Origin: Planomicrobium sp. CPCC 101110 | Lineage (GTDB): Bacteria > Bacillota > Bacilli > Bacillales_A > Planococcaceae | Reading direction: 5' to 3' | DNA length: 64,000 bases | Assembly: GCF_007859395.1 (NCBI RefSeq) | Contig: NZ_VOHD01000006.1 | Span: 558,001-622,000 of the forward strand | In this document: positions 1 to 7,457 of the stretch, piece after piece | Position numbering within the stretch: the stretch's first letter is position 1 | How the letters are laid out: every line of letters begins with the position of its first letter | The notes under the pieces: model-generated | The model's input: only the letters and a program-made list of their open reading frames with translations | Database searches by the model: none | What the model was told of the DNA's origin: nothing | Program-made: the position numbers and the translations under genes

Positions 1-908
1 GACTCGATATCGATGCCGGGTATGCTTAAATTTAAAATATGCGGCATTTGGTGGCTGCCGTTTTCGCTGAATTTTATGCCTTCGTTCCGAAGAACGGTTT
101 TGAACATTTCTTTAAAGCCGTTATACTGCTCCCATTTCTCCTCTTTTGTTTCCAAAGAAATGGCGACGGCTTTAGCGAATGCCGCAATGCCTGGCACGTT
201 TTCCGTTCCCGCGCGGCGCTTGCGTTCCTGCTCCCCGCCGATCAGCTGGGGTGCAAGCGGCGTCCCTTTGCGCTGGTACAGGAAGCCGACGCCTTTTGGC
301 CCGTTCAGCTTATGGGCGGAAACGGATAATAGATCCACGTTCAATTCGTCCACATCAATCGGCAGGAGGCCATAAGCCTGCACTGCGTCGGTATGGAAAG
401 TGACGCCTGTATCTTTGAGCAGCTCCCCGATTTCCGCAATCGGCTGGATTGTTCCCACTTCATTGTTGCCCAGCATAACCGTCACTAAAATTGTATCTTC
501 CCGGAGGGCTTTTTTCACGTCTTCTGCCTCGACGCGCCCATTTGCATCGACCGGCAGATAAGTGACTTCATAGCCTTCGCGTTCCAATTTGGCGCAGGCA
601 TGCAAGACCGCGTGATGCTCAATCGCAGTTGCAATGATGTGTTTTCCTGCCTTTTTTGCGGCAGTCCCGAAAATCGCCAAATTGTCCGCTTCTGTCCCGC
701 CGCTCGTGATGATGATTTCCGGATCTTCTGCATTGATGCTTTTAGCGAAAACACGCCGTGCATCATCAAGCGCCTTGCGCGCTGTTCTTCCCGTGCCGTG
801 GATGCTGGATGGGTTGCCGTAAACCGTTCCGAGCGCTTCCGTAAAAGTTCGGACCACTTCCGGATGCATCGGAGAAGTGGCCGCATGGTCTAAATAAATT
901 CGGTTCAT
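1..908 (-). CDS. iscS: Cysteine desulfurase (IscS/NifS class V aminotransferase fold), 3' part cut by window edge
   Basis: PLP enzyme that removes sulfur from L-cysteine and passes it on as persulfide. About 302 N-terminal residues are present. The ATG at 908 has a GGAG ribosome site just upstream, and the protein opens MNRIYLDHAATSPMH, as expected for the family. The motif SVSAHKLNGPKGVG contains the PLP-binding lysine, at about residue 200, and FHTDAVQA precedes it. The catalytic cysteine loop lies beyond the window. The CymR-type gene is 14 bp upstream on the same strand, as in the B. subtilis cymR-yrvO-mnmA arrangement, so the likely role is sulfur supply for tRNA 2-thiouridylation by MnmA. 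That partner is inferred because mnmA is outside the window. Confidence 0.92.
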   Translation of the reverse strand, partial: MNRIYLDHAATSPMHPEVVRTFTEALGTVYGNPSSIHGTGRTARKALDDARRVFAKSINAEDPEIIITSGGTEADNLAIFGTAAKKAGKHIIATAIEHHAVLHACAKLEREGYEVTYLPVDANGRVEAEDVKKALREDTILVTVMLGNNEVGTIQPIAEIGELLKDTGVTFHTDAVQAYGLLPIDVDELNVDLLSVSAHKLNGPKGVGFLYQRKGTPLAPQLIGGEQERKRRAGTENVPGIAAFAKAVAISLETKEEKWEQYNGFKEMFKTVLRNEGIKFSENGSHQMPHILNLSIPGIDIE

Positions 909-922
909 TTCCTTAACTCCTT

Positions 923-1339
923 CTATATATAAAACATGTAGTTTTCATTGTCACCGTCTTGGTGGTTGGCTAAATCGTCGATTGTGGTCGTGTCGAGCAC
1001 ATTTTTCACGGCGTCGCGAATCCGCACCCATAATTCCCGCTGCGGCTGGGCTTCGTCGTCAATGCCTTCAACCGGCTGGATCGGGCCTTCCAGCACGCGG
1101 ATCACATCACCGGCTGAGATTTCCTTTGGCGAACGCGTCAGCATATATCCGCCGTATGCTCCGCGGACACTTTTCACCAGCCCCGAATTCCGGAGCGGGG
1201 CGACCAATTGCTCCAAATACGCTTCTGACAATTCGTATTCGGCAGCGATTTTCCGGAGTGGAACCGGACCTTCGCCGTATTCTTTTCCTAATGCGATCAT
1301 TATGGTCAAGCCGTAGCGGCCTTTTGTCGATATTTTCAT
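923..1339 (-). CDS. cymR: Rrf2-family regulator, CymR (cysteine metabolism repressor)
   Basis: A 138-residue winged-helix protein of the Rrf2 family, the same length as B. subtilis CymR. It opens MKISTKGRYGLTIMIALG and has the family patches LSEAYLEQLVAPLR and VRGAYGGYML. It ends in an NYMFYI tail like that of CymR proteins. In relatives it represses cysteine and sulfur uptake genes in complex with CysK. It has no cysteine at all. This rules out the Fe-S binding Cys triad of IscR, and it also lacks the single redox cysteine that I recall in Staphylococcus aureus CymR, where Gly-Pro stands instead. It sits directly upstream of the desulfurase gene and is divergent from rarA. Confidence 0.9.
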   Translation of the reverse strand: MKISTKGRYGLTIMIALGKEYGEGPVPLRKIAAEYELSEAYLEQLVAPLRNSGLVKSVRGAYGGYMLTRSPKEISAGDVIRVLEGPIQPVEGIDDEAQPQRELWVRIRDAVKNVLDTTTIDDLANHQDGDNENYMFYI

Positions 1340-1378
1340 GGTTACACCTCTAAGTCAAATTCCATTATTCTTCAAATC

Positions 1379-1387
1379 AGTATAGCA
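1379..1387 (-). promoter_or_regulatory. Extended -10 promoter upstream of cymR
   Basis: On the minus strand TGC-TATACT is a good extended -10 element about 40 bp before the cymR start. No convincing -35 hexamer was found at 17 bp. The call rests on the extended -10 alone. Confidence 0.45.
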
Positions 1388-1471
1388 TAAATGCGCCAAA
1401 TGGACTTGCAATGACTTTTCAAAGTTGACGCGATATACTGATGGAACAGATGTACGGAAGGAGTTTTTTAT

Positions 1472-2761
1472 TTGCAGAACGAACCTTTGGCTTTCCGGAT
1501 GCGTCCGCGGACGATCGACGAAGTCGTCGGCCAGCAGGACGTCATCGGTCCACAAACCGCATTATATAAGATGATCAAAAACGGGCATATCCCGTCCATG
1601 CTTTTGTATGGCGAGCCGGGCATCGGCAAAACCTCGATCGCCCATGCCATTGCGGGCACATCGAAACTGCCGTTCATCGCCTTGAATGCAACAACGTCGG
1701 GCAAAAAAGATGTGGAAGACGTTGTCGCCGAATCCCGGATGACCGGCAAAGTGCTGTTGTTCCTTGATGAAATCCATCGTTTCAACAAACTCCAGCAAGA
1801 CGCGCTCTTGCCGCATGTCGAAAGCGGCTCGATCATTTTGATCGGGGCGACTACGGAAAACCCTTTCCACGACGTTAATCCAGCGATACGTTCCCGCTGC
1901 GGAGAAATCAAGCAGTTGAAGCGCCTGACCCAAGATGATGTTGCCAAGCTATTGACAAGCGCGCTGGAAGATCCAAAACGCGGACTCGGCAATCAGGCTA
2001 TCGAAATATCGAAAGAACAAATCGAGCGCATTGCGCTGGGTTCGAACGGCGACGCCCGAAAGGCGCTGACGATGCTCGAATCGATTGTTATGGCTTCCGA
2101 CGAACGCGATGGCAAAACGATTGCAGATGACGCAATCATCGAACAGATGATGAAACGCATCGGCCTCTTCGGCGACAAAAAAGGATCGCATTTTTTCAAC
2201 CTGTTATCTGCGCTCCAGAAATCAGTTCGCGGCAGCGACGTCAATGCGGCTATGTATTACTTGGCGCATTTGCTTGAAAACGGTGATTTGACGGCCGTCA
2301 CGCGGCGGCTCCTCGTCATGGCATACGAAGACATCGGCCTTGCCAATCCGGCTGTTGGCGGACATGTGCTTGCAGCCTGCCAGGCAGCCGACCGCCTTGG
2401 CTTGCCGGAAGCGCGCATTCCGCTGGCGCAGGCAGTCGCCGAGATGTGCTTGTCCGAGAAATCCAATTCGGCATACAAAGCGATAGACGCAGCCACAGCC
2501 GCTATCCATAAAGGACAGACCGGCGACATTCCGATGCATTTGCGTGATGCGCATTATGCAGGCAGCGCCGAACTTGGCCATCAAGGCTACCGCTACCCGC
2601 ATGACACGCCGATCGGCTCGTTCGGCGGCTGGGCCGACCAGGATTATTTGCCGGCCGCTATCAAAAACGCCGAGTACTACAAGCCGGTCATTGCCGGAGA
2701 AGAAAAAAAGTTCGCAGGCATTTACGAAAAACTGAAGACGTTCCGAAAAAACAAACGGTAA
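1472..2761 (+). CDS. rarA: Replication-associated recombination protein A (RarA/MgsA AAA+ ATPase)
   Basis: A 429-residue clamp-loader-like AAA+ ATPase that acts at stalled replication forks and interacts with SSB. Walker A reads GEPGIGKTS near residue 50 and Walker B LFLDEIHRF follows near 95. The C-terminal MgsA tetramerisation domain includes LRDAHYAGSAELGHQGYRYPHD. The start is TTG at 1472, chosen because GGAAGGAG lies about 8 bp upstream and the protein begins at the usual family point (NEPLAFRMRPRTIDEVVGQ). It is the first plus-strand gene and is divergent from cymR, as in B. subtilis. A hairpin with T tract closes the transcript. Confidence 0.95.
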   Translation: MQNEPLAFRMRPRTIDEVVGQQDVIGPQTALYKMIKNGHIPSMLLYGEPGIGKTSIAHAIAGTSKLPFIALNATTSGKKDVEDVVAESRMTGKVLLFLDEIHRFNKLQQDALLPHVESGSIILIGATTENPFHDVNPAIRSRCGEIKQLKRLTQDDVAKLLTSALEDPKRGLGNQAIEISKEQIERIALGSNGDARKALTMLESIVMASDERDGKTIADDAIIEQMMKRIGLFGDKKGSHFFNLLSALQKSVRGSDVNAAMYYLAHLLENGDLTAVTRRLLVMAYEDIGLANPAVGGHVLAACQAADRLGLPEARIPLAQAVAEMCLSEKSNSAYKAIDAATAAIHKGQTGDIPMHLRDAHYAGSAELGHQGYRYPHDTPIGSFGGWADQDYLPAAIKNAEYYKPVIAGEEKKFAGIYEKLKTFRKNKR

Positions 2762-2765
2762 AGCT

Positions 2766-2796
2766 CGCCATTTCCTGAAAAGGAGATGGCGTTTTT
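2766..2796 (+). terminator. Rho-independent terminator of rarA
   Basis: The stem CGCCATTTCCT / AGGAGATGGCG has one G-U pair and a short loop, followed by TTTTT. It starts five bases after the rarA stop codon. Confidence 0.85.
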
Positions 2797-2866
2797 ATAT
2801 GTTCCTTTTCCGCTCGCTTGCTGTCACTGGACGCACAGCTGATGCTATCCCCTATAATTCCCATAG

Positions 2867-2897
2867 AAAAACCGGCTCAAATTTCGAGCCGGCTCCC
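2867..2897 (-). terminator. Rho-independent terminator of tcdA
   Basis: On the minus strand the stem GCCGGCTC / GAGCCGG closes a loop of about seven bases and is followed by TTTTT, immediately after the tcdA stop. It faces the rarA terminator in the convergent gap. Confidence 0.85.
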
Positions 2898-2898
2898 A

Positions 2899-3663
2899 TT
2901 AGTTTGTGCGAACACGCTTGATCGGTATGTTTTTTGTAATGTCATTGATGACCCAGCTGGCCGTGATCAAGCCGACTGCCGAAGGTGTGAACGCATTGGA
3001 GCTAGGCGGCATTTGCGCTTTGCGGATAGCGGCGCCTGGCTTGCCGACTGTCTCTACCACATCTTCGCGCACGACAATCGGGCTTTCATCCGAAAACACG
3101 ACGGGAATGCCTTTTTTGATGCCCGCATCGCGCAGTTTTTTGCGGATCACTTTTGCAAGAGGATCTGTGTGCGTTTTGGAAATGTCCGCAATCTGGAAGC
3201 GGGTAGGGTCAGTTTTGTTCGCCGCTCCCATGCTGGAGATGATCTTCACTCCGCGCTTATAGCATTCCTGCATCAAGTGGACTTTATAAATCATTGTATC
3301 GGAAGCATCGATAACGTAATCCGGGTTGTAGCTGAAAAATTCTTCATATGTTTCTTCGGTGTAGAACATATGTAAAGAAATAACTTCGCAATCCGCGTTG
3401 ACGTCGGCAATGCGCCGTTTCATCACTTCCGCTTTGGATTGGCCGACTGTGGATAGATTGGCCACCAGCTGGCGGTTGATATTCGTAATGTCGACATTGT
3501 CCTTATCCACGAGAATGATCCGGCCAACGCCGCTGCGCGCTACAGCTTCCGCAGCGAATGATCCGACACCCCCGACGCCAAGGATGGCAACAGTTGTATT
3601 TTTCACTAAATCAAGGCCTTCTTTGCCTATTGCAAGTTCGTTTCGAGAAAATTGATGTAACAT
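2899..3663 (-). CDS. tcdA: tRNA threonylcarbamoyladenosine dehydratase TcdA (E1/ThiF-like)
   Basis: ATP-dependent enzyme that cyclises t6A37 of tRNA to ct6A. It is 254 residues long, normal for TcdA/CsdL (YrvM in B. subtilis). The nucleotide-binding glycine loop is ILGVGGVGSFAAEA near residue 30, followed by LVDKDNVDITNINRQL, the adenylation signature of the ThiF/MoeB/E1 superfamily. The ATG at 3663 is preferred over an upstream in-frame TTG at 3681 because it has AGGG at the right distance and the usual MLHQFSRNELAIG opening. It follows the 6S RNA gene and its terminator on the same strand, as in B. subtilis. Confidence 0.93.
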   Translation of the reverse strand: MLHQFSRNELAIGKEGLDLVKNTTVAILGVGGVGSFAAEAVARSGVGRIILVDKDNVDITNINRQLVANLSTVGQSKAEVMKRRIADVNADCEVISLHMFYTEETYEEFFSYNPDYVIDASDTMIYKVHLMQECYKRGVKIISSMGAANKTDPTRFQIADISKTHTDPLAKVIRKKLRDAGIKKGIPVVFSDESPIVVREDVVETVGKPGAAIRKAQMPPSSNAFTPSAVGLITASWVINDITKNIPIKRVRTN

Positions 3664-3713
3664 GATGTCCCTGCCCTTCAAAAATTAATCGGTGTACTAG
3701 GAATTATACACAT

Positions 3714-3744
3714 AAAAAATCCCTCCGACAAATTGCAGGAGGGA
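3714..3744 (-). terminator. Terminator downstream of the 6S RNA gene
   Basis: On the minus strand the stem TCCCTCC / GGAGGGA with an 11-base loop is followed by TTTTTT. It lies 16 bp after the mature 6S RNA end and before tcdA, so it probably ends the 6S precursor and any aspS read-through. Confidence 0.82.
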
Positions 3745-3759
3745 GAAAAGTTTTAAGTT

Positions 3760-3949
3760 GATAAAGAATCCCGATCGTGCCGTCTTTTTTGATGCTCATC
3801 GCTTTGAACCCGCTTCTAGCAGGTGGGTGACCTCTTCATCACTTTTAACTTCCGGTGAGGGCATGTTAGCCATGATGAAATCCAGTCTCCCGACGACAAA
3901 ATGTTGGGTCAAAACTGAATTGCTGAAAACGAACACATCAGGATTCTTT
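3760..3949 (-). ncRNA. ssrS: 6S RNA (SsrS/BsrA type), regulator of sigma-A RNA polymerase
   Basis: About 190 nt, the typical 6S length. The 5' end AAAGAATCC (3949-3941) pairs perfectly with GGATTCTTT at the 3' end (3771-3763), giving the long closing stem of the 6S rod. A strong promoter sits just upstream and a terminator just downstream. Position is also diagnostic: B. subtilis bsrA lies between aspS and yrvM (tcdA), exactly as here. 6S RNA mimics an open promoter and sequesters housekeeping RNA polymerase in stationary phase. No protein is plausible here. A covariance-model search was not possible, so the inner loop structure is unchecked. Confidence 0.87.
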
Positions 3950-3958
3950 AATAACTAG

Positions 3959-3987
3959 ATATTAGCACACCTTCACGGAATAGACAA
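3959..3987 (-). promoter_or_regulatory. Sigma-A type promoter of the 6S RNA gene
   Basis: Minus strand TTGTCT (3987-3982), 17 bp spacer, TGC-TAATAT (-10 at 3964-3959). Predicted start is near 3951, one or two bases before the AAAGAATCC stem. Confidence 0.8.
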
Positions 3988-4007
3988 ATGTTTTAATCTG
4001 AAGCTAT

Positions 4008-5777
4008 TTAATTATTCTGTTCTTTCACCGCTAGGCTTAATTCCTCAAGCTGCGCTTGCGACACAGGGCTCGGGGCATTTGTCAAAAGGTCGCTGGCGCT
4101 TGCTGTTTTCGGGAAGGCGATGGTATCGCGCAAATTCGTACTGCCAGACAGCAGCATGACCAAGCGGTCCAACCCAAATGCAATTCCGCCGTGCGGAGGC
4201 GTTCCGTATTCGAATGCTTCCATCAAGAAGCCGAATTGGGCTCTTGCTTCTTCTTCCGAAAATCCGAGAACGCTGAACATTTTCTCTTGGATATCGCGGC
4301 GGTAAATGCGCGTTGATCCTCCGCCAAGTTCGTAGCCGTTCAAGACCAAGTCATACGCCTGCGCGCGGACGTTCTGCGGCTCGGACTCCAATTTGTCGAT
4401 ATCTTCCTCGAACGGCATTGTGAACGGATGGTGGGCAGCAAAATAACGGCCTTCTTTTTCATCGTATTCAAACAACGGCCAGTCAGTGATCCACAAAAAT
4501 TTGTAAACAGAGTTGTCGATCAAGCCGAGCTCTTTGCCGAATTTCAAACGGAGCGCGCCAAGCGCATCAGCAACAACCGACGCTGAATCTGCAACAAACA
4601 GCAGCAAATCCCCCGCTTCCGCTTCTGCCCGCTCTATGAGGGCGGCAGAGGCATCGCCTTCGAAAAACTTGGCGATCGGCCCTTTCACGCCTTCTTCTTC
4701 CACTTTCAGCCACGCCAATCCTCTGGCGCCATATACTGCCGCAAATTCACCAAGCGCATCGATATCTTTGCGCGAGTAGTTGGCTGCAGCACCTTTGACA
4801 TTGATCAATTTCACTTGCCCGCCGTTTTCGACAGCGCCGGTAAACACTTTGAACGAGGAATCTTTGACCAAGTCGGAAACGTTCACCAGTTCCAGTCCGA
4901 AACGGACATCCGGCTTGTCTGAGCCGAACCGGTCCATCGCTTCCGTATAGCTCATGCGTTGGAATTCCGGTTCGATGCTGATGTTTCTAACTTCTTTCAT
5001 CATTTGGACCATCAAGCGTTCATTCAGCTGAATGATGTCTTCCATCGTTTGGAAACTTACTTCCATATCAATTTGCGTGAATTCCGGCTGCCGGTCAGCA
5101 CGCAAGTCTTCATCGCGGAAACAGCGGGCGATTTGGTAGTACTTGTCAAAACCAGAAACCATCAGCATTTGCTTGAACAACTGCGGTGATTGCGGAAGTG
5201 CGTAGAATTCGCCTTCGTGCACGCGGCTCGGCACCAAATAATCGCGGGCGCCTTCCGGTGTCGATTTTGTCAAAATCGGAGTTTCCACTTCCAGGAATCC
5301 TTCTTTGTCGAGGAAGTTGCGGACAGACTTCATAATATCAGAACGCATTTTGAACGTTTCGAACATCACAGGACGGCGCAAATCCAAATAACGGTATTTC
5401 AAACGCAAATCCTCGTTGACGTCCGTATTGTCTTCAATTGCGAACGGCGGATTTTTCGCTGCGTTGATGATGGCTGCATGATCCACCTGCACTTCGACTT
5501 TCCCGGTTTCCATCGCTGGGTTCACTTGGCCTTCGGCTCTTGCAACCACAAGGCCCTCGATGCTGACAACAAATTCGTTGCGCAGTTTTTCTCCGATCAC
5601 GACTGCCTGCTCAGAGATTTTCGGATTGAAAACCACTTGTACAATACCTGAGCGGTCGCGTACATCAACAAATATCAAACCGCCCAGATCCCGCCGCTTT
5701 TGGACCCATCCTTTCAACGCGACGCGCTGGCCGATGACAGATTCGTTTACTTCTCCACTATAATGCGATCTTAGCAT
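4008..5777 (-). CDS. aspS: Aspartyl-tRNA synthetase (class II, bacterial type)
   Basis: Charges tRNA-Asp with aspartate. It is 589 residues long, a normal bacterial AspRS: N-terminal OB-fold anticodon domain (residues 1-105, [19 protein letters not shown]), class II catalytic core with [16 protein letters not shown] (motif 2), the bacterial GAD insertion, and motif 3 [11 protein letters not shown] near the C-terminus. Start ATG has GGGGGAA upstream. It lies two bases after the hisS stop and shares the hisS T-box leader. Leu31 in the DLGG loop resembles discriminating enzymes as I remember them; whether it also charges tRNA-Asn cannot be told from sequence. Confidence 0.97.
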   Translation of the reverse strand: MLRSHYSGEVNESVIGQRVALKGWVQKRRDLGGLIFVDVRDRSGIVQVVFNPKISEQAVVIGEKLRNEFVVSIEGLVVARAEGQVNPAMETGKVEVQVDHAAIINAAKNPPFAIEDNTDVNEDLRLKYRYLDLRRPVMFETFKMRSDIMKSVRNFLDKEGFLEVETPILTKSTPEGARDYLVPSRVHEGEFYALPQSPQLFKQMLMVSGFDKYYQIARCFRDEDLRADRQPEFTQIDMEVSFQTMEDIIQLNERLMVQMMKEVRNISIEPEFQRMSYTEAMDRFGSDKPDVRFGLELVNVSDLVKDSSFKVFTGAVENGGQVKLINVKGAAANYSRKDIDALGEFAAVYGARGLAWLKVEEEGVKGPIAKFFEGDASAALIERAEAEAGDLLLFVADSASVVADALGALRLKFGKELGLIDNSVYKFLWITDWPLFEYDEKEGRYFAAHHPFTMPFEEDIDKLESEPQNVRAQAYDLVLNGYELGGGSTRIYRRDIQEKMFSVLGFSEEEARAQFGFLMEAFEYGTPPHGGIAFGLDRLVMLLSGSTNLRDTIAFPKTASASDLLTNAPSPVSQAQLEELSLAVKEQNN

Positions 5778-5779
5778 AA

Positions 5780-7060
5780 TTATTCCCCCAGTGATTTCTT
5801 CTTCAAAATGATTTCTGTTAACTGATCAAATGCAACGTCCTGTTGTTCGCCGCTTGCCATTTCTTTGACTGCAGCTTTGCCGTTAGCGATTTCGTTCTCG
5901 CCGATGACGATGACGTATGCCGCTTTTTTGCGGTCGGCTGATTTCATTTGCGCCTTCAACTTGCGGCCGCCAAAATCCATATCCGCCGAAATGCCGCTTT
6001 CGCGCAGTTCCCTAACAACGCTGAACGCTTTTTTCTTGGTCGATTCGTCCATCGCGACCACATAGGCCTCAAGGTTTCGGGACTGGCCGATTTCGACTTT
6101 CTCCATTTCAAGAGCCAGGAGCAGCCGCTCGATGCTCATCGCAAAGCCGATTCCCGGTGCTTCCGGTCCGCCAAGATCCTCCACCAAACCATTGTAGCGT
6201 CCGCCTCCGGCAAGCGTCGTAATGGCGCCAAACCCTTCTGCGTCGCTCATGATTTCAAAGGCGGTGTGATTGTAGTAGTCCAGGCCGCGGACCAGATTCG
6301 GGTCGACAACATAATCGATATTCAAAGTTTCCAGGTATCCTTTGACGCCTTCGAAATATTGGCGTGATTCTTCGTTCAAATAATCTGCCAGCGACGGCGC
6401 TGTTGCCATCAACGGGTGGTTGCGGTCCACTTTACAGTCCAGGATGCGCAACGGATTCTTTTCCAGGCGTGTTTGGCAGTCGCCGCAAAATTCGCCGATG
6501 CGCGGCGCAAAGTGCGCGATCAACGCTTCTTTGTGCGCAATGCGGCTCTCTGTATCGCCAAGTGAATTGATAACGAGGCGAAGGCTTTTCAGGCCGACCG
6601 AACGGTAAACGTCCATTGCAAGCGCTATAACTTCCGCATCAATTGCCGGATCTTTAGAGCCGATCGCCTCCACACCGAATTGGACAAATTGGCGCATGCG
6701 GCCAGCTTGCGGGCGTTCATAGCGGAACATCGGGCCCGTGTAGAAAAGCTTCACCGGCTGGTCGGGCAAGCCGAACAATTTATTTTCCACGAACGCGCGG
6801 ACAACTGACGCTGTGCCTTCCGGGCGCAGCGTCAAGCTGCGGTCGCCGCGGTCCTGGAATGTGTACATTTCTTTTTGGACGATGTCTGTCGTATCACCCA
6901 CACCGCGCTGGAACAATTCAGTGTGTTCAAAAATCGGGGTCCGGATTTCCTTATACTGATAGAGCCGGCAAAGTTCGATGATTTTCTGTTCAACTTCCTG
7001 CCATTTGGCGGATTGGTCCGGCAAAACGTCATACGTGCCGCGTGGTGCTTGAATGTTCAT
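5780..7060 (-). CDS. hisS: Histidyl-tRNA synthetase
   Basis: Class II synthetase charging tRNA-His. 426 residues. Motif 1 region [13 protein letters not shown], motif 2 [13 protein letters not shown] and [18 protein letters not shown], and the HisRS-specific signature [14 protein letters not shown] are present, followed by [14 protein letters not shown] and a C-terminal anticodon-binding domain. The reading frame is open upstream into the T-box, but ATG 7060 is the right start: it has AGAGGAG about seven bases upstream and begins [16 protein letters not shown]. First gene of the hisS-aspS operon, regulated by the T-box leader before it. Confidence 0.96.
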   Translation of the reverse strand: MNIQAPRGTYDVLPDQSAKWQEVEQKIIELCRLYQYKEIRTPIFEHTELFQRGVGDTTDIVQKEMYTFQDRGDRSLTLRPEGTASVVRAFVENKLFGLPDQPVKLFYTGPMFRYERPQAGRMRQFVQFGVEAIGSKDPAIDAEVIALAMDVYRSVGLKSLRLVINSLGDTESRIAHKEALIAHFAPRIGEFCGDCQTRLEKNPLRILDCKVDRNHPLMATAPSLADYLNEESRQYFEGVKGYLETLNIDYVVDPNLVRGLDYYNHTAFEIMSDAEGFGAITTLAGGGRYNGLVEDLGGPEAPGIGFAMSIERLLLALEMEKVEIGQSRNLEAYVVAMDESTKKKAFSVVRELRESGISADMDFGGRKLKAQMKSADRKKAAYVIVIGENEIANGKAAVKEMASGEQQDVAFDQLTEIILKKKSLGE

Positions 7061-7084
7061 TGTCTTCACTCCTCTAATTTTCCA

Positions 7085-7370
7085 TACAAAAAAGCTCCCG
7101 CCCCTTGCTGTAACGCAAGGGACGAGAGCCTGTATCAGCTTCCGCGGTTCCACCCTAGTTGATGCACAAATATGCACCCTCTCATTCCGGATAACGGCCG
7201 GTTCCGTCTTTTCCTAATAAACGGCAGACGCCGTCGTTCAGAAAAAAGCCTCGTAAGTGTTATTCATCACCGATCTCTGCAGGAAAGTTTGCAGCCTAGG
7301 ACTTTCCCTCTCTTTTCAGCCTATCATGTGACTACTTTCTTCGTCATCAGCAAAATATATAAAGATAATA
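7085..7370 (-). promoter_or_regulatory. T-box riboswitch leader of hisS-aspS
   Basis: On the minus strand the T-box AGGGTGGAACCGCG (7156-7143) is followed by a terminator hairpin (stem GCTCTCGTCCCTTGC / GCAAGGGGCGGGAGC, 7129-7093) and TTTTTT. Upstream, Stem I shows GATGACGAAG, the AGTAG loop-E side and the AGAGAGG motif. The specifier-loop side reads TGAAT-AAC-ACTTAC (around 7256-7267). Aligned with the valS leader in this window (TTGAAT-GTC-ACC) the specifier is AAC, an asparagine codon, with CAC (His) overlapping two bases later. Uncharged tRNA would stabilise the antiterminator and allow hisS-aspS transcription. Confidence 0.92.
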
Positions 7371-7376
7371 AAGTTA

Positions 7377-7405
7377 ATCTTAATTATTCTCGCAAAACTT
7401 GTCAA
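7377..7405 (-). promoter_or_regulatory. Promoter of the hisS-aspS T-box transcript
   Basis: Minus strand TTGACA (7405-7400), 17 bp spacer, TAAGAT (7382-7377). This places the start near 7370, about 20 bp before the first conserved Stem I bases. Confidence 0.72.
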
Positions 7406-7457
7406 CCTTTTTCACAAATGCGCGGTTTTTTTTGATATCATGAATTCATGATTACAT

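Noticed and set aside
923..1339. IscR as identity of the Rrf2 regulator
   Set aside because: IscR needs three Fe-S-binding cysteines; this protein has none and matches CymR in length and tail.
1425..1439. TTGACG followed by TATACT upstream of rarA as a promoter
   Set aside because: Only three bases separate the two hexamers, far from 17; no other convincing -35 was found for the plus-strand TATACT.
3758..3958. A 66-codon plus-strand open frame
   Set aside because: It is antisense to the 6S RNA gene, has no ribosome site and a random composition.
7061..7177. N-terminal extension of hisS by 39 codons
   Set aside because: It runs through the T-box and terminator hairpin; the ATG at 7060 has a proper ribosome site and family-like start.
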